Origin: JBNKDD01 sp050288085
Lineage (GTDB): Bacteria; Chloroflexota; Anaerolineae; Aggregatilineales; UBA3940
Direction: 5' to 3'
DNA length: 31,982 bases
Assembly (NCBI GenBank): GCA_050288085.1
Contig: JBNKDD010000034.1
Span: 1-31,982 of the forward strand
In this document: in pieces, positions 1-7,907 of the stretch
Position numbering within the stretch: the stretch's first letter is position 1
Layout: each line of letters begins with the position of its first letter
Notes under the pieces: generated by a model
Seen by the model: only the letters and a program-made list of their open reading frames with translations
What the model was told of the DNA's origin: nothing
The model's database searches: none
Made by a program: the position numbers and the translations under genes

Positions 1-506
1 AAGTTTGAATTAAGATGAAATAGAAGAAGCTATTTCCTGTAATGTTGGTGAAATCTTTTGCCTGGCCCAACTTGAAGTTTTGCCTCTTTAGATGACAGGT
101 GTGGATGATACGGGACATCTCCTTCATTATAATCGATAAGGCTGAGTTTTTGTATTAGTTAAATAATGATATAATTAATACATAACTACTTGGTTTGTAA
201 GTATTTGGAGTATAAATATTTAAATTGTAAGTATCTAGAATAAATATGGGTGAAGGCGAAGGAGGGGATCAGGGTAGGTTGGATATCAGTACAACCACTC
301 AACGCTGTTGTATCTCCATCAATGATGGCTTTTATCCAGTTGGTATTTAAAGCTGCATCTCTTTAGCGGTGGTGTTTGCTGCCATCATCACAGGGCAATA
401 GTGGGGATAAAGCCTGTCCTGATATCTTGTCCTTGCCACTATCATTGTTTATAGTATGCGGCAGCCTACGGCTGTTTGTTGCAACTTTATATTCAAAGGT
501 AGTAGC
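1..506. other. AT-rich non-coding region
   Basis: I see no convincing coding region on either strand. Positions 120-250 are strongly AT-rich and contain a TATAAT at 170-175 without a good -35 box. An imperfect 23-25 nt tandem duplication lies at 195-219 and 225-247, offset by 30 nt. The region could carry the promoter of the downstream metallophosphoesterase/ddl pair, but no promoter is clear. Confidence 0.5.
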
Positions 507-1445
507 TTGAACATCGAAACAACTTTTCACTTTGCACACCTGACCGATATTCATATCTCCGAGAACGGCGATGCCTGGGGCACACTCGATATGGCCAATG
601 CGCTGCTTAATACCTGCATTGAGCAGCTAAACCAGATCGATGATCTGGACTGCGTGCTGATCACCGGGGACGTGATGGATCGCGCTACTAAAACCGAACT
701 TCAATGTGTGATCGATGCCCTGTCCGATCTCAACAAACCCTGGCATTTTGTGCCCGGTAACCATGATGGCTATATCGATCCCAATCACCCGGATGCCTTC
801 AGACCCCATGAGGCGATCCCCCTGCTCGATCCACGCATGGCGGATCCGACTCCCTATGCACAGAAAGCCTATTGGAGCCGGGCGGTTGCACCGGGCGTAC
901 AGATGATCGGGTTGGATTCGCGGATGGCGGATCACTGGGATGGAGTCATCGAGCCGGATCAGTTGGCCTGGTTGGAACAGGAACTTGATGCTCTTCGTGA
1001 CGACCTGGTGATCATTGCGGTGCATCACCCTCTGCATAATCTGGGGCCGCATAATGAGCAGGGTGACTTTACCAATTTTATTTGCAGCAACGGCGAGGAA
1101 GTCGAAGTGCTGCTAGATGGTTATCCTCATGTTAAGCTGGTGATGGCGGGGCATCATCATGCCAATCAGTTGGCGCTGCGCAATGGGCGGATGCACATCA
1201 ACACGGCAGCGCTGACGGGCTATCCCTGCGTTTACCGTACCATCCGTGTAACGGAGCAGCCCGACGGTTGGCACGCCAATATTGAGACACATACCGTCCT
1301 CAATGAAAAGATGCTGGAAAAGGCGTACCGGGCGAGCGTCAATTCGGGAACCGCTGCCGAGCTTGATCCCGATGATCGGACCGCCTGGCCGAAACTATGC
1401 AAGGGCCGCCCGGAAGATTGGGCATTCGATGGGCTGATTGGCTGA
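507..1445 (+). CDS. CpdA-like metallophosphoesterase
   Basis: Calcineurin-like binuclear-metal phosphoesterase of the group that includes cyclic-AMP phosphodiesterase CpdA. All metal-binding motifs are readable, numbered from the TTG start: D14-x-H16 (LTDIHIS), GDVMD around D55, GNHD with N85/H86, a VHHPLH motif near H173, and GHHH at 215-218. The chosen start is TTG 507, preceded at a good distance by AAAGGT (495-500), giving 312 residues. An in-frame ATG at 456 would add 17 residues rich in Cys/Phe that precede the natural start of the fold. It lies 27 nt upstream of ddl and is probably co-transcribed with it. cAMP phosphodiesterase activity is plausible because adenylate cyclases and cyclic-nucleotide-binding kinases lie nearby, but other phosphodiester or phosphomonoester substrates are possible. 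Confidence 0.85.
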   Translation: MNIETTFHFAHLTDIHISENGDAWGTLDMANALLNTCIEQLNQIDDLDCVLITGDVMDRATKTELQCVIDALSDLNKPWHFVPGNHDGYIDPNHPDAFRPHEAIPLLDPRMADPTPYAQKAYWSRAVAPGVQMIGLDSRMADHWDGVIEPDQLAWLEQELDALRDDLVIIAVHHPLHNLGPHNEQGDFTNFICSNGEEVEVLLDGYPHVKLVMAGHHHANQLALRNGRMHINTAALTGYPCVYRTIRVTEQPDGWHANIETHTVLNEKMLEKAYRASVNSGTAAELDPDDRTAWPKLCKGRPEDWAFDGLIG

Positions 1446-1472
1446 ATGTGTGTCTAAAGGAGAAGAATAAAA

Positions 1473-2639
1473 GTGGCAAAATATAAAGTCGGCGTCCTGT
1501 TCGGAAGCCGCACTACAGAACATGAAGTCTCGGTCGTCACAGCGATGCAGGTGATCGGGTTCCTGTCAAAACGGCATGATGTGATTCCAATCTACATCAC
1601 GCGGGAGGGCGCATGGTATACCGGCGAGAAGCTCGCCAAAATTGAGTCCTACAAGGATTTCAGCCCAAACGATCCCGATCTACAACGGGTTGCCCTGACC
1701 CCGGATACCGGCTTGCAAGCGATCCTCGATCCGCTGCCAAAACGTGCTTTGCAGAAACCTAAACCGCTTGATCTTGACGTGATCTTCCCGGTCTTTCACG
1801 GGTTATATGGTGAGGATGGCACGGTCCAGGGTTTGCTCGAACTGGTGAATATTCCCTACGTTGGCTTCGACGTGCTGGGATCGAGTATTGGCATTGACAA
1901 GATTGTGACCAAAGCCGTGATGCAGGCCAACGATCTGCCGGTGTTGGATTACGTCTGGTTCACCCGCTCCGATTGGGAGCAGGATTCACAGGCCGTTCTG
2001 GATAAGGTTAATGCTAAATTCTCCCTGCCGGTGATTATCAAACCGGCCCGGTTGGGATCAACGATTGGCATTCAGCGGGTTAATCCCGGTGATGACCTGG
2101 CCTATGCGATTGATGTTGCCATTCACTACGACAGCCGGATTCTGGTCGAACCCTGTGTACAGAATAAGATGGAGATCAACTGCTCGGTGCTGGGCAATGA
2201 AGATCCGATCCCCTCAGTTTGCGAGCAGCCTGTCTCCCGCGATCAGCTCCTCAGCTACGAGGAGAAATACCTGCACGGTGAGGGGGATCGCGGGATGGAA
2301 GGCTCCGAACGGCTTATCCCTGCGCCGATCTCTGAAGAGCGCACCCAGATGATTCAGGACCTGGCTATCCGGGCGTTCAAGGCTTGTGGCGGATTGGGCA
2401 TCTGCCGGATCGATTTTATGATCGACCAGGATACCGACCAGGTGTATGTGAACGAATTGAACACCATGCCCGGCTCGATATCGTTTTACCTGTGGGAGCC
2501 GAGTGGAGTCAGCCCGGAGGAACTGGTCGATCGCCTGCTTGACCTGGCGTTTCAGGCTCACCGTGAGAAGCGCAAGACGACCTACACTTTTGCTTCAACC
2601 TTATTGCAGCAGGCCGATTTGCTGGGGGTCAAAAAGTGA
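1473..2639 (+). CDS. ddl: D-alanine--D-alanine ligase
   Basis: ATP-grasp ligase making the D-Ala-D-Ala dipeptide for peptidoglycan in the cytoplasm. The N-terminal EHEVS motif (E16-H17-E18), the VFHGLYGEDGTVQG loop, the IKPARLGSTIG nucleotide-binding stretch and the C-terminal RIDFM / VNELNTMPGS metal-binding segment are all present. The SYEEKY motif keeps the Tyr that in E. coli DdlB goes with D-Ala rather than D-lactate as second substrate, so this looks like a normal ligase and not a vancomycin-resistance type. The 388 residues exceed E. coli DdlB (306) and are nearer to the DdlA/VanA size class. The start is GTG 1473, with AAAGGAG at 1456-1462. Confidence 0.95.
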   Translation: MAKYKVGVLFGSRTTEHEVSVVTAMQVIGFLSKRHDVIPIYITREGAWYTGEKLAKIESYKDFSPNDPDLQRVALTPDTGLQAILDPLPKRALQKPKPLDLDVIFPVFHGLYGEDGTVQGLLELVNIPYVGFDVLGSSIGIDKIVTKAVMQANDLPVLDYVWFTRSDWEQDSQAVLDKVNAKFSLPVIIKPARLGSTIGIQRVNPGDDLAYAIDVAIHYDSRILVEPCVQNKMEINCSVLGNEDPIPSVCEQPVSRDQLLSYEEKYLHGEGDRGMEGSERLIPAPISEERTQMIQDLAIRAFKACGGLGICRIDFMIDQDTDQVYVNELNTMPGSISFYLWEPSGVSPEELVDRLLDLAFQAHREKRKTTYTFASTLLQQADLLGVKK

Positions 2640-2672
2640 CCAACCGTATGGTATCAGTAGGCCAAATGATGG

Positions 2673-2702
2673 TTGACTTTAATCCCCATTTTCGCCTATA
2701 CT
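2673..2702 (+). promoter_or_regulatory. Sigma70-type promoter for SWIM gene
   Basis: TTGACT (2673-2678), an 18-nt spacer and TATACT (2697-2702). The predicted transcript would start near 2709, leaving a leader of about 105 nt before the SWIM-domain gene. Confidence 0.6.
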
Positions 2703-2756
2703 TGTGAGAACATGGATCAAAGAAAAATAATCAACCCAACTATATTTTAAGGTGGA

Positions 2757-2783
2757 AAACACGCAGGCAAGTCCTGCGTGTTT
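2757..2783 (+). promoter_or_regulatory. Leader hairpin upstream of SWIM gene
   Basis: Perfect 11-bp stem (2757-2767 with 2773-2783) and a 5-nt loop. It ends 17 nt before the GAGGAGG ribosome-binding site of the SWIM gene and has only three T residues at its end. It could be a weak terminator for ddl, a leader attenuator, or an mRNA-stabilising stem. Confidence 0.45.
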
Positions 2784-2814
2784 GCGTATATCTCAGTTTT
2801 GAGGAGGCTATCTG

Positions 2815-3057
2815 ATGGATTCTGGAATGATCGGCAAGATCCAAAAAGCAAAGCAGTACGCGGAAGAACGTGATCGCATTTCCTTTGAGCAGTTCACTGT
2901 AACATTTGATGGTAAGCACAACCCCCACACCGTCCATTTTGAGCAGGGGCAATGGCAATGCGATTGTGATTTCTTCCAGACGCGTGGAACTTGCAGTCAC
3001 ACCATGGCCTTGGAACGAATCCTCGAAGATATGATCCCAGAGCCTGTTAATCCCTGA
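2815..3057 (+). CDS. SWIM zinc-finger microprotein
   Basis: An 80-residue protein made of little more than a SWIM-type zinc finger. The C-terminal half has the CxC...CxH ligand pattern (CDCDFFQTRGTCSH), preceded by a short beta-rich segment (FTVTFDGKHNPHTVHFEQGQWQ) as in SWIM domains of SWI2/SNF2 and MuDR-type proteins. No helicase or transposase domain is attached. The start at 2815 is fixed by a very strong GAGGAGG site at 2801-2807. It has its own promoter and terminator, so it is an independent unit. SWIM domains are thought to bind DNA or protein; the role of this stand-alone copy is unknown. Confidence 0.8.
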   Translation: MDSGMIGKIQKAKQYAEERDRISFEQFTVTFDGKHNPHTVHFEQGQWQCDCDFFQTRGTCSHTMALERILEDMIPEPVNP

Positions 3058-3082
3058 CGATTAGCGGAGCGCGCCTTTTCCG

Positions 3083-3115
3083 AAGACGGCCTATCAACAT
3101 AGGCCGTCTTTCTTT
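3083..3115 (+). terminator. Rho-independent terminator after SWIM gene
   Basis: Perfect 11-bp stem (3083-3093 with 3100-3110), 6-nt loop, followed by TTCTTT. It sits between the SWIM gene and the convergent methyltransferase gene, whose stop is at 3114-3116, so it could act in both directions. Confidence 0.85.
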
Positions 3116-4013
3116 ATGCCTCAAGCGGTTGTTTGAAATCGTACACCCCATTGACGATTCCCCAGTTGGCCCCACATTCCCCACACACGACCCGGTCTGA
3201 CTCCTCATGCATATCAAACGATCGGCACTGCGGGCAGCGCCAGAATGCGCCCTCCGGGGCGGGAGGGGTATCCCCTACGGCCTGATTGCGGATAAATACG
3301 CTGGGGGTCAACTGCCACAGGCTGCCGGTCAATTGGGCTGCCGAGTCCATCGCTGTTAATAACCCGGTCGGGAGGAGCCGTTTTAATAAAGCAATGCGGA
3401 AGTGTGAAACGGTCAATGTGCGCCCGGCGGTAAACCCGGCCTCGTCCAGGGTTTCCCGGATGTACTGGGGATGGAAATCGTAGTTCAGTTCGACAAACTC
3501 AACCGGTTCTGGGTTGAAGGGATTCCAATCCTGGCGGCGCAGCAGCCAGCGTGCAATCGCCTTGAGGTTTTGTTTATTGGCGAATTCCAGCAGGAAGGTC
3601 CCGTCTTTGACCATTACCTCGCGGATGGCTTTCAATGCGGCGGGCGCATCTTGCATGTGGTGGATCACCCGGATCATGGTTGCGACATCGAACAGGCCGG
3701 GTGCAAAAGGCATCTGGTAGATGTTGGCGGCCACGTACAAAAAGCCATCGTCGCCGTAATTCTGGCGGGCGAATTCAAGCTGTGAGCGCGAATAATCCAG
3801 CAGCACGACCTGCTCATAGCCGGTAAACATTTCGGACAGGCGGCCAAATCCGGCCCCCAATTCGAGCAGGCGCTTACCGGAAAGCGGCATCAGGCGCTTG
3901 ATGGCGATTCGCTCGACCCGGTCTTCGTAGTCGCGGCCCTTGCCTTCCCAGAAATCGGTGCGGTATTCCGATCCCTCGTAATCGCAAACTGCCGGTGTGT
4001 CTGATTGTGTCAT
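3114..4013 (-). CDS. SAM methyltransferase with C-terminal Trm112-like zinc ribbon
   Basis: Class I S-adenosylmethionine-dependent methyltransferase of about 299 residues. Motif I is LLELGAGFGRLSE, followed by an acidic VVLLDYSRSQLEFA strand and an IRVIHHM stretch typical of the UbiE/Methyltransf_11 group. The C-terminus carries CPQCR...CGECGANWGIVNGVYDF, which reads like a Trm112-type zinc ribbon (two CxxC pairs plus an 'I.nGvydF' tail). The start is set at ATG 4013, with AGAGGA 9 nt upstream on the minus strand; an upstream in-frame ATG at 4067 lacks this support. It is the last gene of the minus-strand block, separated from the DUF3048 gene by 142 nt with a hairpin. The substrate is unknown; a lipid, quinone or small molecule is possible. 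Confidence 0.8.
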   Translation of the reverse strand: MTQSDTPAVCDYEGSEYRTDFWEGKGRDYEDRVERIAIKRLMPLSGKRLLELGAGFGRLSEMFTGYEQVVLLDYSRSQLEFARQNYGDDGFLYVAANIYQMPFAPGLFDVATMIRVIHHMQDAPAALKAIREVMVKDGTFLLEFANKQNLKAIARWLLRRQDWNPFNPEPVEFVELNYDFHPQYIRETLDEAGFTAGRTLTVSHFRIALLKRLLPTGLLTAMDSAAQLTGSLWQLTPSVFIRNQAVGDTPPAPEGAFWRCPQCRSFDMHEESDRVVCGECGANWGIVNGVYDFKQPLEA

Positions 4014-4095
4014 GTTTGTTTTCCTCTCGTTGTCCAGATCCCCCATCGCGTTCATGCGCAAGCACATTCACTGCGCTTCGCCCCCTCATGCAGAT

Positions 4096-4115
4096 CAAAC
4101 GGCTCAGGCCGTTTG
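4096..4115 (-). repeat. Intergenic hairpin between DUF3048 and methyltransferase genes
   Basis: Perfect 8-bp stem (4096-4103 with 4108-4115) and a 4-nt loop, without a following U-tract on the minus strand. Next to it (4119-4150) is a G/C-rich segment starting ATAGGGGC that can also fold. Possibly an mRNA processing or weak termination element. Confidence 0.35.
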
Positions 4116-4155
4116 CTATAGGGGCAGACCCCGCTTCAGCGGTGGCGGGGGGTAT

Positions 4156-5346
4156 TTAAGGCTCAACCCACAACTGCTCGAAGCCCACCCGGATAATGTG
4201 GACAAAGGTTTTGCCCGGTTTGAGCAGCAGCGGATCTCCATTCAAATCATAATAGGTGATCTGGTCGTTGTCACCCTCGCGTACCCAATGACCCTCAAAC
4301 GCCTGACCATCGCGGAGAAGCGTCACCGGCCCACCTTCCCCGGTGATCTCAATCAGCAGTGATTCCTCTTCTCCGAAGTATTTCTCCGGGAACAGTTCGA
4401 TCTGTTCGTGGTAGGCGCTGATCACCAGGATGTTGGAAAAGGCCAGTTGTTTGCCGGTCAGGGCGTCGGTGTGAGGTTCTCCCTCCGTCCAGCGTAAATA
4501 CTGCCCGCTCAAGGGATCGAATCGCCAGGTGGCGGTGGTGCGGGCGTAGTCCAGCCGCATCTGACCGGTGGGTGTGCCGCCATCGGGGACTTGCTCCCAG
4601 AATGCCATGCCGGGAGTGCTGAAGCGCGGCGGGCGGTTGACTCCTCGCTCATCGGCCCAATCCCATAAAAGGGCGGTATCGGTAAACAGGGTATGCTCGT
4701 AGGGCAGTCCCTCACGCGGGAAGCGCACAAACCAGGGTTCTCCATAGCCGAACTGCGGCGATAGGGTACTGTCCGGGTAGATAGGCGATTGTCGGATGGT
4801 GTCGATCACGCCATTGCTGCCCCCGGAAAAAATCAGAATCCCATCGTAGGCCGGGGTAAGCTGTAAATCGACTAACCGCACGCTTCGCACCGATCCGATG
4901 TGGTCGGCCCCCTGGCTATAAAATATGGCGGTAAAACGGGTGACACCCCCTTCGGCATAATGTTCAAAGACCATATCGGCAAAACTGATCCCACTCTGCG
5001 GGCGGACGACCGGCGGAAAATTCGAAATTTTGACGATCAGCGGGCGGCGTTCCAGCACGGTTGGATCGTCAACGACCAGCCCGGTCAATGGGTTGACGTT
5101 GTCCGGGTAATCGTCCGGGCCGATGATGGCGGGTGGGGCAAAGGTTGCCGTTGGGCTGGGTGTGATGGTCGCGGTCGGTGGCGGGGTATCTGTTGGCGGC
5201 GGCTTGGTTGGCGTAGCCCTCATGGGTCGGGGAGAGGCGGTTGGCGACGGGGTGAGTGAATCGGCAGCACGACAGCCAACACAGGCCAACGCAAGGACAA
5301 CGGTCAACGGGAGAAGGGCGGCACGAATCCGCATGGGTACATTCAT
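4156..5346 (-). CDS. DUF3048 domain lipoprotein
   Basis: A 396-residue exported protein. A hydrophobic signal sequence ends in a lipobox-like LALACVGC (Cys22 or Cys25), followed by about 45 residues of Thr/Pro/Ser-rich linker and then a globular domain beginning near NPLTGL. That opening, together with RRPLIVKISNFPPVVRPQSGISFADMVFEHYAEGGVTR (split here only by eye) and IGSVRSVRL, matches my recollection of the DUF3048/YerB family, whose function is not established. It starts 17 nt after the stop of the upstream histidine kinase and has no clear Shine-Dalgarno, suggesting translational coupling. It probably sits on the outer face of the cytoplasmic membrane. Its link to the kinases is only positional. 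Confidence 0.8.
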   Translation of the reverse strand: MNVPMRIRAALLPLTVVLALACVGCRAADSLTPSPTASPRPMRATPTKPPPTDTPPPTATITPSPTATFAPPAIIGPDDYPDNVNPLTGLVVDDPTVLERRPLIVKISNFPPVVRPQSGISFADMVFEHYAEGGVTRFTAIFYSQGADHIGSVRSVRLVDLQLTPAYDGILIFSGGSNGVIDTIRQSPIYPDSTLSPQFGYGEPWFVRFPREGLPYEHTLFTDTALLWDWADERGVNRPPRFSTPGMAFWEQVPDGGTPTGQMRLDYARTTATWRFDPLSGQYLRWTEGEPHTDALTGKQLAFSNILVISAYHEQIELFPEKYFGEEESLLIEITGEGGPVTLLRDGQAFEGHWVREGDNDQITYYDLNGDPLLLKPGKTFVHIIRVGFEQLWVEP

Positions 5347-5363
5347 GTTGGAGGGGAGAGCGA

Positions 5364-6515
5364 TTACTCTTCGTCCGTCTGGTAAATCGGCAGACGGATC
5401 ATAAATTTGCTCCCTATGCCATTATCGCCATCCTCAACCCAGATTTGACCACCGTGGGCACGGATGGCCGAACGGCAAAATGCCAACCCTAACCCGAATC
5501 CCCTGGTCTTGCGGAGGGTTTCGGTCTGGACGAAACGGTCAAAGATGCGCTCACGCTGCTCCATGGGAATGCCGGGCCCGGTATCGACAATGCCAATATA
5601 GGCCCAGGGATCATCCAATTTGATCGTAATGGACACACTTCCACCCGGAGGGGTGTAGTTCAGGGCGTTATCGAGTAGATGGGTCAACACCCGGTCAACG
5701 AACTGGATGTCGGCCTGAATGGTGGGGAGGTCCTCGCCGGGATTGATCAGGGCCAATTCGATTTTCAGGGCATCGGCCAGCGGTTCGACCCGTTTGATAA
5801 TATGATCGACCAGCGATACCAGATCGATGTCTTCGGCCAGTACGGGATAATCGCCGCTCTGTAAGCGCCCGATCTCGACCAGGGCATCGGTCAGGGCAAA
5901 CATCCGCCGGACACCACCCATCGCCAGGGCAACCTGTTGGGTTATTTCCGGGTTACGGTGGAAATCGGGATCGAGGTCGAGCAGCGACAGGGCGGTCAGG
6001 ATCATATTCAGGGGATTGCGCAAATCGTGAATGATAAAGCGCACCATCTCCCGGCGAACCTGCATCAGGTTGACCAATTCCTGGTGCTGCTCCGACAACG
6101 CTGCCAGCTTATCCGATAACTGGTGTTCCCAGAGCATAGCGGTCACCCGGTGTTCGTCTGCCGCAAATAGGCGCTCGATCACGGTTTCCATGACGATCTG
6201 CTGGAAAATAATGTCCGTCTCCATCAGCCGCCAGAAGTCTTCCCGCTTGATAGCGAGTAGGGTGGTAGGCTTGATCGCCTGGACGGTTGCCGTCCGCACA
6301 TCGGTGGAGATCAGGCTGATCTCGCCTAGAAGGTCACCGGGAATCCGGTAGCCAAGTACCAATGGCGTACCAGAAGCGGTGGCCTTGGTGACGGCTAGTT
6401 TGCCGATCTTAACGATGTACATTTCATCGCTGGGATCGCCTTCGTGGAATACGAATTCACTAAATTCAAAGTAACGCAGCGTTGTATAACGCTCCCATTG
6501 CCTGGCTACCGACAT
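5364..6515 (-). CDS. Cyclic-nucleotide-binding histidine kinase, copy B
   Basis: Soluble sensor kinase without membrane segments. The N-terminal CRP-type cNMP-binding domain (residues about 15-120) has the phosphate-binding cassette GEISLISTDVRTATV, with the expected Gly-Glu and Arg (R74). A helical linker leads to a HisKA domain (IIHDLRNPL, His163) and HATPase_c with N-box LLDNALNYTPPGG, G1 DTGPGIP, F-box IFDRF and G2 GFGLGLAFC. No receiver or DNA-binding domain is present. The start is ATG 6515, preceded by GGAG at 6524-6521; it aligns exactly with the start of the neighbouring paralogue (MSVARQWERYTT against MPINKKWESYAT). An ATG at 6548 has a poorer site. It is co-directional with copy A, about 54 nt downstream. 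It presumably couples cAMP or cGMP binding to phosphorylation of an unlinked regulator. Confidence 0.88.
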   Translation of the reverse strand: MSVARQWERYTTLRYFEFSEFVFHEGDPSDEMYIVKIGKLAVTKATASGTPLVLGYRIPGDLLGEISLISTDVRTATVQAIKPTTLLAIKREDFWRLMETDIIFQQIVMETVIERLFAADEHRVTAMLWEHQLSDKLAALSEQHQELVNLMQVRREMVRFIIHDLRNPLNMILTALSLLDLDPDFHRNPEITQQVALAMGGVRRMFALTDALVEIGRLQSGDYPVLAEDIDLVSLVDHIIKRVEPLADALKIELALINPGEDLPTIQADIQFVDRVLTHLLDNALNYTPPGGSVSITIKLDDPWAYIGIVDTGPGIPMEQRERIFDRFVQTETLRKTRGFGLGLAFCRSAIRAHGGQIWVEDGDNGIGSKFMIRLPIYQTDEE

Positions 6516-6569
6516 ATCATCTCCAGGTTCGTGAGCATCTGAATTCATACCACTCTATATCCGGGATGA

Positions 6570-7727
6570 CTATTCAACTGCCGGTGGCTGTGCAGGTAAG
6601 GTAAAAATGAACTTTGTCCCTTTGCCATCATCCCCCTCCTCAACCCAAATCTGTCCGCCGTGTGCCAGTACTGCTGAGCGACAAAAGGCCAGCCCCAATC
6701 CAAACCCCTTTGCTTTGCGCCCCTCTTCTGTCTGGGTGAATCGATCAAAGATGCGTTCGCGCTGGTCTTCGGGGATACCCGGCCCGGTATCGTTGATCGA
6801 TACCTGAAGGCCATCCTCGGCAGGCGCTACGCCAATGGTGATCTTTCCGCCGCTTGGTGTAAATTTAAGGGCGTTATCTACCAGGTTGGTGATCACCCGG
6901 TCGATGCGGTGGTGATCCACCTGGATAACGGGGAGTTCCTCTTCGGGGAGTGCCAGCCCAATTTTAACGTCGCCGCTCCAGGCCATCGGCTCGATGCGGG
7001 TAGCTACTTCCTGGGCTAAATTACCGATATCTGCAGCTTCCAGGTCAAGTGTAACATCGCCACCCTCAAGCCGTTCCACATCTAACAGGGCATCAACCAG
7101 GGCCAGCATCCGCTGTGCGCCGCCGTTTGCCATTGCGACAAACCGGCCCATCTGGCCGTCGGCATCATAACCAGGAGTTGCCCGGATCAGGGACAGCGCC
7201 ATCGAAACCAGATTCAGGGGGTTGCGTAGGTCGTGGACGATAAAATTAATCGTCTCTTTGCGGAGCCGCATCAGTTCGGCGATACGGTCGTGTTCGCTGG
7301 AGAGTGACGCAAAACGCTCGTACAGGTCGCGCTCTGAATCGGTTGCCGTGACCAGGTGGCGGTCGGCATCCAGCAGGCTTTCGATCAGGGTTTCCATCAC
7401 CATCCGCTGGAAATCCACATCTTCACGCAGGATACGCCAGAAATCATCCCGCCCGATGGTAAGCAGTTCCACATCCGACATAGCGGCTGCGGAGGCTGAA
7501 CGAGGTGCATCGCTGATAATACTGATCTCGCCGATCAAATCGCCTTCTGCCCGGTAACCGAGAATTAATTCCTCGCCTTCGCCACCACCGGTTTCTTTCG
7601 TGATAACCAACTGCCCTTTTTTGACGATATACATCTCTTCACCCGGATCACCTTCTCTGAAGATGGTCTGCCCGGTATTAAAATGGCGGTTAGTGGCATA
7701 ACTTTCCCATTTTTTATTGATGGGCAT
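6570..7727 (-). CDS. Cyclic-nucleotide-binding histidine kinase, copy A
   Basis: Paralogue of the adjacent kinase with the same architecture and about 385 residues. The cNMP-binding domain has the cassette GEISIISDAPRSASA (Glu67, Arg76), very close to the CRP consensus. It is followed by HisKA with FIVHDLRNPL (His165), N-box LVDNALKFTPSGG, G1 DTGPGIP, IFDRF, and G2 GFGLGLAFC. There are no membrane segments and no receiver domain. The start is ATG 7727 because AGGAGG lies 9 nt upstream; a longer frame opening with TTG at 7760 would place that site inside the gene. It is first in the minus-strand block and divergent from the squalene/phytoene synthase-like gene. It probably autophosphorylates in response to a cyclic nucleotide; the partner regulator is not in the window. 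Confidence 0.9.
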   Translation of the reverse strand: MPINKKWESYATNRHFNTGQTIFREGDPGEEMYIVKKGQLVITKETGGGEGEELILGYRAEGDLIGEISIISDAPRSASAAAMSDVELLTIGRDDFWRILREDVDFQRMVMETLIESLLDADRHLVTATDSERDLYERFASLSSEHDRIAELMRLRKETINFIVHDLRNPLNLVSMALSLIRATPGYDADGQMGRFVAMANGGAQRMLALVDALLDVERLEGGDVTLDLEAADIGNLAQEVATRIEPMAWSGDVKIGLALPEEELPVIQVDHHRIDRVITNLVDNALKFTPSGGKITIGVAPAEDGLQVSINDTGPGIPEDQRERIFDRFTQTEEGRKAKGFGLGLAFCRSAVLAHGGQIWVEEGDDGKGTKFIFTLPAQPPAVE

Positions 7728-7763
7728 GTGGTCTGGCCTCCTGTTAGAATTGCTATGCAACCC

Positions 7764-7787
7764 ATTTTATCACAAATTCGGGTGTGA
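7764..7787 (-). promoter_or_regulatory. Candidate control region of kinase operon
   Basis: On the minus strand a TAAAAT box (7769-7764) lies 36 nt upstream of the kinase start, with no good -35 hexamer. Directly behind it is an inverted pair of TGTGA-type half-sites pointing outward (TCACA 7770-7774, TGTGA 7783-7787, 8 nt between). The geometry differs from the classical CRP operator. Confidence 0.3.
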
Positions 7788-7821
7788 CTTCGGCGAGTTT
7801 TCCGTGTTTTTGACATTGAGG

Positions 7822-7849
7822 TTGCTCTTATTCTCTTTCTAGCTATACT
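7822..7849 (+). promoter_or_regulatory. Promoter for squalene/phytoene synthase-like gene
   Basis: TTGCTC (7822-7827), a 16-nt spacer and TATACT (7844-7849). Transcription would start near 7856, about 50 nt before the ATG. A perfect TTGACA at 7810-7815 lies too far upstream (28 nt) to pair with this -10 box. Confidence 0.45.
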
Positions 7850-7907
7850 TTTGTTGGCGTCCCTTTGCTTGGTGACAGCAATATTACTTACATCATCAGG
7901 AGTCCAC

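Noticed and set aside
195..247. CRISPR array
   Set aside because: Only two imperfect units with a few nt between them and no cas genes; no other regularly spaced repeats anywhere in the window.
398..442. Seven-bp inverted repeat ATAGTGG/CCACTAT upstream of the first gene
   Set aside because: Short arms with a 31-nt loop and no U-tract; expected by chance.
4119..4150. GTAGGGGC-type G/C-rich intergenic repeats (also near 14536-14558 and 24043-24067)
   Set aside because: The three occurrences share only a short core and can each be explained as hairpins or terminators; a repeat family needs genome-wide comparison.
3997..5492. Long + strand frames opposite the methyltransferase, DUF3048 and kinase genes
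   Set aside because: Their translations are the Gly/Val-rich or Arg-rich antisense of well-supported minus-strand genes.
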